A stretch of 21,957 nt of DNA, taken from assembly GCA_003427395.1 (NCBI GenBank), contig BFEA01000169.1, forward strand, positions 2,063,381 through 2,085,337. The letters run 5' to 3'. The notes beneath the pieces are model-generated. The model was not told the origin of the DNA. It ran no database searches and was given only the letters and a program-made list of their open reading frames with translations. Below, in pieces: positions 14,938-21,957 of this stretch (position 1 is its first letter; the number at the start of each line of letters is the position of its first letter). The stretch comes from Chara braunii. Lineage: Eukaryota > Streptophyta > Charophyceae > Charales > Characeae. Made by a program: the position numbers and the translations under genes.

Positions 14938-15085
14938 GCGCCATGTGACGAACCACTTTCTGTAACCCGCGATTTTCTGCGCGGTTGCAACGAGAGGTCC
15001 TAAGCTGGGAGTGCCATGTGACGAACCACTTTCTGTAACCTGCGATTTTCTGCGCGGTTGCAACGAGGGGTCCTAAGCTGGGAAG
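14938..15085 (+). repeat. 73-bp tandem repeat, two units
   Basis: ccatgtgacgaaccactttc starts at 14941 and 15014. Each unit ends with gcaacgag(a/g)ggtcctaagc. Units differ at only a few positions. Confidence 0.95.
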
Positions 15086-17896
15086 ATTGGGCCAATTACG
15101 GGAAATAGGGATCGGTGGAAAATTGCATCAGTACCCTTGCTTCTTCGTCCTTTTCATCGCTTCTTCGGGGCTGGGTGTGTCCTGGGATGGCCGGTTGAGT
15201 GATCGGCCAGATGGATGTCTGGCGCACCACCGCGCGCGCGGTTAATAAATGTTGACGTCGTTTCTTCTGTTTCGGTTTCAATCTTTTGGGCGCAGACATC
15301 GCGCGGGAAATTGCTGCGCTCTCTTCTTGAATTTTCTTTTGAAACCTTTTTGAATTTTTGTCGAGCCCCAGTGGCTCTCGGAATTTCGGACTGTCCTTCT
15401 AGAAATTGTGTCTTTTGCCTTTTTCGCATTTAGGAATTTAGTAATTAGGATTTTTCAGCCGCGCGGCGCTTTTTGATTCACGCGCTTCTTCGTGCGGCTG
15501 CAACGGAACCCTGATTAGTCGGCGCCTTTAATCGTTGGTGTAACTGTAATTTTGGGCGGTCGCCATTGTAACTGTATCTTTCTTCTTGCACTTCATCTCT
15601 CCCGCCATCCCTCTCTTTCTTTTGCTGAAATTTTTGTAGGCCGCGGCTTGCATGCTCGGAGCGATGCGTGGAGAAGGGTTACGTCCCCCACGCCGCGACT
15701 CGATCATGCAGAACGCAGGCGCTCCCTCTCTAATCTTCACTCTAAGTCCTGGTAATTCCGTGTTCTTCTCGCATGCATGCACGCTATAAATTCCGGATGC
15801 GCGATTAGTCAGCTCTCTTGACCTGTTGTTGGAAGCTTGGGGTTGCGCGATCAGGAAGGGTCGGCACACGAGCGAAGTAAGAGGTGAGTAGAGTAAGAGT
15901 TGGGCGACCCGACGAGCTGGTGCCGAACGTGCGGGATTGACGTGGGCCACGATGGACTGTGGGCACGGGCGAATCCGACGGGTGTGGGAGGACTAAGCGG
16001 GGTGACAACTTCGTGGGTTGGTGCGCGACGACGGACTGTCCGCATCGGGGAGAGAGAGAGAGAGAAAGAGAGAGTTGAGGTTGAAGGACGTGGATTTGCA
16101 GTTTCTTTGTCGCTTCCCCCTCTTCCCCTGTGTACATACATTTTGATTGCGGCCCGGTCGGTTTGCCCGTTCTTATTTTCGTATTCTGAGATTTTGGCTT
16201 GGGTTTTTGCTCACACTTGTCTTTGTTATGTCCATCCCGATTGCATTATACATATGATTATCGAATGTATGGTTGTATAAATGTGTAGATGCGTGGACGT
16301 TATGCCAATCTGTATATCTTTTTGTTGAGAATCCCTGTCCTTGCCTTTTGTTGGTGTCGAATCTTTGCCCACACCTGATGCAGTTGTAGATGGGATAGGA
16401 ATATGACCTCGATAGCGATTTTGCCCTCGTTTTTGCTTATCTCACGATGAGGGTTGTGATATGGTTGCATCTTGCATAATTCGAAGCAATTAAACCGTGA
16501 ACGCCGCGCAAGAACACGTGTAAACGCGATCCGAGTCGCGCCCTTGCACGCATTCCCGTAAGACGATTCGCTCCCCCAGAAAGGAGTCACGGCGGAACCA
16601 TCATCCCGTACAAGTACGTTGAGGCGCCATTGAATTGGTCTGTCCTACATGTGCTCGTGCGCGGTGATGATAACCCGACCCGCGCTATCCCACCAGCGAT
16701 GATACCATGACGCGATCTTGGGGCTTAGACTCATCCTATGACCCGGACTATTTCACCCCTATAATAAACGAGCTCATAAGGACGCGATACCCTTGTCACA
16801 CGGAGAATCGGTTATGTCCGCGGGAATTCCACTGTGCCACCACTAGCGACCCTCGGTGCTCCGATTTTCCTTCCCCCGATCACACCTACTACTTCACCCA
16901 CCCGGGATTCGTTGAGATCACCACCAGTTTCCCTCCTTTCCGCCTTCTTCTCTCGTATCACCAACTCAGTGTTGTTCCGTGGTCGGCCATAATCCCCTAT
17001 TGGCCCAACACGTTTTGTGTGAATTGCCGACGTAGCGACGAGCAGAGAACTCCGGAATTCTGAAGGCCTAACTGAGGCACGCGGCGACCTGCACCACGTG
17101 GCGGCCCCCGACGGCCTAACTTCTCGGGACCGCCTCCACCGCAGAGGGATTTCCCCGTAAACCGTCGCCCACAGTGCCCCGGCCCCATCGAGCCTTGAGT
17201 CCCCTGCGCACTCGCCCCCTTTTTCGCCTAATTGCATTCATACCCTTAAGACTCCCCCACTTTCCCCAAAAATCCTTGGCACACCCCTTTTCGCACTTCC
17301 CAGCCCACACTCCACTCCGATCAGGAAGTCGCGTCGGGTGTGAGGTTGGGCGTCACACCAGGCCGGTTACTATTTCCTCGGCGAGTCAAAATAATAGGAT
17401 AAATTAAGTACACACACACATCCTTCCGTTCGACTGAAGGATCCCTGACTAACATTGATTGCTCCATATCACATGAGGAATGATTGTCAGCTTGCCTTTC
17501 TCATGTATTCCTCTTAGGTTCCTTCTGTTGACTTATTAGATTTGACTATTACATAAAGAATCACGAGAAGGCATTATTTTTTTTGACCCTTTTGGATAGT
17601 GATTTTTTTTCTTGAGTTTATTGTTTTACCAAAGTTTCAGAATGTAGGTTTATGTTGAATGTAGAGTTAAGGAGGGAGAAACTTTCTCTCGAGGGGAACA
17701 ACTTTTTTTTTGTCTGTTCGACAATCATTTTAGGTGTGGGCATTGTCCGCATCGCCCACACCTCGGGTGACAAGCTAGTATGCATGGTGAGTGGTGAACC
17801 GCAAAAGTAATCCCTGAGTTGATGTATATGGTTTTGACCGTGTATGTGGCGACGTGACAAATAAATGCTAATATTCTTTGTATCGTTCTATTTTAG
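15086..17896. other. Stretch without a recognisable gene
   Basis: Contains a cgcgcgcg run at 15232-15240, a GA tract at 16050-16073, and a GC-rich part around 16500-17200. The longest plus frame, 16707-17063 (118 codons), has no family I recognise and no supporting signals. A perfect hairpin GGTGTGGGC/GCCCACACC lies at 17734-17762. Whether regulatory DNA of the decayed ABCE gene remains here cannot be judged. Confidence 0.5.
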
Positions 17897-18064
17897 CGGA
17901 TGTCCGAATTGTTTGGGAAATCAATTGCAGCAGTTGTTGCCACACAGCAGGCAGACATCTATATTTTTGATAGACGTTCAAGTTGCTTGTATGCGAAGCA
18001 GAGATTAAAAGTTGCACAGTCTGTGCGGTCTCTACCGAAACCAAACACCTATGTAATTGTGGTC
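17897..18064 (+). pseudogene. ABCE1: ABCE1/RLI-like exon remnant, first ATPase domain
   Basis: Translation in the frame of 17900 gives SIAAVVATQQADIYIFD, then KQRLKVAQSVRSLPKPN and TYVIVV. This follows the ABCE1 (RNase L inhibitor, ribosome-recycling ATPase) region around the first Walker B: normally ...AEIYMFDEPSSYLD, KQRLKAAQ, YVIVVEHD. Here the catalytic DEPSS is DRRSS, and the D-loop SYLD is SCLY. After VIVV the sequence leaves the family. The acceptor-like ttctattttag just before 17897 suggests a copy that kept its introns. The signature motif (LSGGE) is not visible in front. Confidence 0.75.
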
Positions 18065-18650
18065 CTACCAGTGCCCGCACCGTAAACATGGTCGGCCACA
18101 GACAATGAACGGTGACCGGCCGGTCATATGCCCCTGCGCCCGTGAAAGGATGTTCACGGTAACCCGCCAAAACATGAGAGTAAGGTGTTTTTTTCGTTTT
18201 TTTTCCCTTTTTTTTTTTTTTTTGGCTCACCCCACCACAAGCCTTACATCGTAATAAAAAAAAAAAAAAATTGAAATAACCTACCAGGCAACGTACAAAA
18301 ATGCTCATTTTAGATGGTTCCCTGATTTTTTTTTTAATAATATAAAAAACAAATATTTGTGAAAAAATAATAAAAAAATTATGGGGGGTTACCCTCCGAT
18401 GACCCCCACCCTCTTGCAAAAAAAAAATCCCGTGACTATAATGACCGCTAGGTGTTCATTAATTTCATGAATGGTGATCGGGGTCCGCTCACAGACCCCC
18501 CCCGTTCATTACCGGGGGGGTACGACACAGGGTCCTACACAATCTGAATGCGCTATATTATCTTTGGGACTTTATATTTTGCCTCAAAGTCTATGGAAAG
18601 CATGATGCCTATGGTGTTGTCACATTGCCCTTCTAAGTTCGTGATGACAG

Positions 18651-18686
<36 letters not shown>

Positions 18687-18966
18687 TTGTTTTGTCCTCA
18701 TATGGAGGACAACTTTCGTATATTGTTGATATATATATGTCGTGTACGCAGTCGAGCCCCCGACAATTATGGAAAGGAACCCATCCTAACTACTTTTGCT
18801 CAGTGCGTGGAGCAGTGCCCTAGCCTCTCTAATACCTTGCACGGGCTGAAGAGAGCGCCTACGCCCTAGCCTGCCAGGAGGACCAAGCTGACTATCTTCG
18901 GTGGTGAGCCCTAAGGTGAGGGTATTAATTTAAGATGAATCATTGACGTTCAAGGTTACATAAAAT
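18065..18966. other. Between ABCE-like remnants: A/T runs and GC palindromes
   Basis: Holds a gaccggccggtc palindrome (18114-18125), T runs at 18197-18223 and 18653-18683, A-rich DNA at 18330-18430, and G/C runs at 18505-18525. A frame at 18687-18869 might hold very decayed ABCE sequence, but I cannot support it. Confidence 0.4.
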
Positions 18967-19189
18967 GCAGCAGAGCAGGTTGAGAAGGTGTGAGGTTGTA
19001 TCCGCAGTTACGGTACAAGTATCCTTCGATGACCAAGGTACGAAGTGGGTTCAAGTTATCCATCAAGTCTGGTGAGTTCACGAACTCACAGACTGAACTC
19101 ACCAGAGTGTTATCATGTTCGGAGAGAGCAGAATCGGCAAGACAACATTCATTTGTATGTTGGCGGGGCTATTGCAGCCTAACACAGGT
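18967..19189 (+). pseudogene. ABCE1: ABCE1/RLI-like exon remnant, second ATPase domain, frameshifted
   Basis: Frame of 18990: RYKYPSMTKVRSGFKLSIK and SGEFTNSQ. Frame of 19115: VIMFGESRIGKTTFICMLAG and LLQPNTG. These match ABCE1 around the second Walker A (ARYKYPTM..., GEFTDSQIIVMLGENGTGKT, TFIRMLAGLL). The Walker A glycine is replaced (GESRIGKTT instead of GENGTGKTT), and a 14-base insertion shifts the frame between the two parts. Upstream, aaEQVEKV ending in a TGA resembles the preceding region. The match ends at cctaacacag|gtgc, which looks like a donor. With the exon at 17897 it forms one decayed, intron-containing copy. Confidence 0.8.
19068..19106. repeat. Perfect 13-bp inverted repeat in the ABCE-like remnant
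   Basis: TCTGGTGAGTTCA (19068-19080) and TGAACTCACCAGA (19094-19106) are exact inverses. A nested GTGAGTTC-ac-GAACTCAC pair is also present. The right arm coincides with the frameshifting insertion. Confidence 0.9.
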
Positions 19190-19825
19190 GCACAGACACA
19201 TGCATCGTGCATCTTACATAAGTTACCTACCTATTATCTCTTTCTCGAACTCACTGTTGACCACCACGTCCTCTATTCTCATTGTCGGTCTCCTCGTCTG
19301 TGTTTGCTTGCTTGTTGTTGTGAGCATGTATTATGTTTGCTGATGTTCCCAGCTTTGCTGGGCTTTGAATCGCAGAGGGTGTGTGAAAGTCATCTATCCT
19401 GTCATTCAATTTTGTGTGTCATGACTAGTGTCTCGAGCAGGTTATGGGATTGAATACCATCAAATCATTGGAGTCATCCTGTGTTTGAGCAGATACCTCA
19501 ATTTGCTTTCATTTCCCCCAAAGTCTGGTGGGGTTTAGATCCTTTATTTCCTTTTAGGTCCGACTGGCTGGTTGTGGGTGCCTTGTAGCGCGTGGATTGG
19601 AGCGAATTTGAGGTCGATGTGGCTGGTTTTGTAGATGTTCTTTGGATATGTATGCCCTTGCTTCAAAGTTCATAGCTAAATAGGGGATGTAGGAATTGTC
19701 ACAAAGTTATTTGCTTGCTACTATTATCATCTTGAAATGTGTGTTTTCTTGAGTGTCTTTCTTGTTCATATTGCGAAAAACCTGCCTCGCACATGTATGT
19801 CTTAAGGGACAAGAACTCTCTCAGG
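19190..19825. other. Stretch without a recognisable gene
   Basis: T-rich, AT-leaning sequence. I see no later ABCE1 exon, RNA gene or repeat in it. Confidence 0.4.
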
Positions 19826-19827
<2 letters not shown>

Positions 19828-19866
<39 letters not shown>

Positions 19867-19885
19867 ATTTAATATATATATATAT
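19828..19885. repeat. (CT)n followed by (TA)n
   Basis: CT units run into TA units, with a short aattta interruption. Confidence 0.95.
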
Positions 19886-19998
19886 GTCCCCTTACTGTTA
19901 TTTCCCTTTCATACAACTTACACTTGTGACGATGTGGTTGGGAAGTGGGGTTTGTGTATTAAGACGTTCTTGTCGTACTCCAGCGTAATTGATAGCCA

Positions 19999-20211
<213 letters not shown>

Positions 20212-20219
20212 TACGAATA

Positions 20220-20675
20220 ACGTGTCAGCGTTCATTTGTTCTCACAAATGTTTGTCATGTCTCTTGATATAGATGGACATGTTCAATATTTTGAGGACCA
20301 TGGCTGGTGAGACTGGTGCATGTATGACACAAAATCTTCAACGAGACATGTCGAAACGTGTGAACAGAGAAGGCCATGACAAGCAGCGCGATTGCAATTT
20401 AGCGACATTTGTGGCGGGTAAGGGTATCGATCATGGACATACGTTAGAAATGAAATCGCTGAAATGGTTGGGTGCCATTTGGCAATGCAAGCATTGAAAC
20501 GCGCACGTGGAAAATGGGGAGGGGATATCCAATGGACTTATGCCAATCTGCACAGGTGCCAGGAAGACTTGAGCGGGAATGTCATTTGACTACAACATCA
20601 ATTGAGAATTCGACAAGGTGCAGCCAAGGTTGATGGGAGACGAACACTACGTTGTCTTCAAGTGTGGCATAATAT
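20220..20675. other. Unique stretch ending at the adaptor
   Basis: A 74-codon plus frame (20273-20497, starting MDMFNILRTMAGET) is present, but I do not recognise it and nothing supports it as a gene. Confidence 0.3.
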
Positions 20676-20713
20676 CTGTCTCTTATACACATCTAGATGT
20701 GTATAAGAGACAG
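20676..20713. other. Mate-pair (Tn5 mosaic end) junction adaptor, artefact
   Basis: CTGTCTCTTATACACATCT followed directly by its exact reverse complement AGATGTGTATAAGAGACAG. This is two Tn5 mosaic ends back to back, identical to the junction adaptor of Nextera mate-pair libraries. It is not biological. Translations across it give the well-known contaminant peptide SVSYTHLDVYKRQ. Confidence 0.98.

Positions 20714-21390
<677 letters not shown>

Positions 21391-21434
<44 letters not shown>
21391..21434. repeat. (CA)n microsatellite between tandem units
   Basis: 22 CA units. A longer CT/CA tract precedes unit 1, so each unit follows a CA tract. Confidence 0.97.
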
Positions 21435-21436
<2 letters not shown>

Positions 21437-21438
<2 letters not shown>

Positions 21439-21907
21439 CATCCGCCATCCCATGAATAAGTGAGGTATCGTGGCGTGAGGAAAGATGGATAAAAAAAGGA
21501 AAACGATCACTAGTGTTGCATATTATATGGAACAATAGTAAATGCTCAACAATGCTAGCGGACATGAGCACCATAACTCACAAATGATCAAGAACGACAT
21601 GAATGTGAATAACACAGGAGAAGAACATGGAACATGAGAACTCGGCTCACCTAAGGAGCGATAGTAATTGAGGGAAAACAATGTCGAGGGACCAGGAGCA
21701 TGATGAGGGAAGTAATGCGGAAACGCAAAAAGTGACGAGTGGAGTGACACACACAAAGAAAAGGATAATGAGCACTATAACACAAGCTACGTAACCGCGC
21801 GTTCAATGAACGAGGGTTCCGCGTTCAGTTTTTAACGTGTTGAACGCACGTTCATTGAACACGTGGGAACGCTTTTGACGCATTTGCGGCTGGGCTGAAA
21901 CACGTCG
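21437..21907 (+). repeat. Tandem unit 2 of a ~472-bp repeat
   Basis: Same as 20919-21390 with roughly a dozen or more substitutions. It is followed by G-rich single-copy sequence to the window end. The minus-strand frames in the two units (21005-21238, 21523-21756) are the same frame repeated and have no recognisable domain. Confidence 0.9.
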
Positions 21908-21957
21908 GATGGGGGGTGTTTCGGCAAGGGGAGGTTGTAGGAGGTGTGGAAGGGGTG

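Noticed and set aside
14938-15085. Short direct repeats as a CRISPR array
   Set aside because: Two adjacent 73-bp units without spacers, in eukaryotic DNA.
16707-17063. Plus-strand frame of 118 codons
   Set aside because: No family recognised, no splice or promoter signals, and an overlapping minus frame of similar length. Left unannotated.
18687-18869. Possible further ABCE1 exon between the two remnants
   Set aside because: Only a vague resemblance around YGKEPILTTFAQCVEQ; not enough to call.

Overview
The window looks like nuclear DNA of a green plant in the broad (streptophyte) sense. The main evidence is a C2-type phospholipase D, a plant-specific architecture, split by two long introns with GT-AG borders. 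The surrounding DNA is repeat-rich: poly(A/T) runs, dinucleotide and trinucleotide tracts, short tRNA- and U6-derived retroposons, and many foldback elements. I cannot name the species. A charophyte alga or early-diverging land plant would fit, but that is a guess.

Layout. Positions 106-9865 (minus strand) hold one gene, a phospholipase D alpha (PLDalpha)-like enzyme in three coding exons: 9865-9767, 6482-4569 and 543-106. The join gives about 816 residues with a C2 domain and two intact HKD catalytic motifs. Intron 2 (4568-544) carries a 44-nt poly(A) retrocopy end, hairpin-rich repeats, a 623-bp foldback element with TTA flanks, a 76-bp tandem repeat, a 148-bp foldback element with CTAC flanks, and a long AAT/AAG tract at its donor end. 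Intron 1 (9766-6483) holds tRNA-derived SINE heads, three U6 snRNA-like copies (two in a 412-bp tandem duplication), another foldback element and nested fragments of the GGGCCTCGC foldback family.

Positions 9890-12640 are intergenic: AT-rich and TG/GA/CG simple repeats, with three degenerate copies of a short repeat, one of which contains a hammerhead-ribozyme-like core on the minus strand. Positions 12640-14500 hold a 138-bp foldback element and a cluster of small foldback elements of the GGGCCTCGC family. Positions 14500-17890 have a 73-bp tandem repeat but no recognisable gene. Positions 17897-18064 and about 18967-19189 (plus strand) are decayed exons of an ABCE1/RLI (ribosome-recycling ATPase) gene. 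From 19800 the sequence is simple repeats and a tandemly repeated ~470-bp unit.

At 20676-20713 there is a perfect 38-nt transposase junction adaptor of the kind used in mate-pair libraries. This is a sequencing artefact, so the link across that point, and everything to its right, should not be trusted. One ambiguous base (n) lies at 13015.

The PLD gene is the only convincing intact gene. The rest is mainly a record of repeat activity and decay, with no sign that several genes act together.
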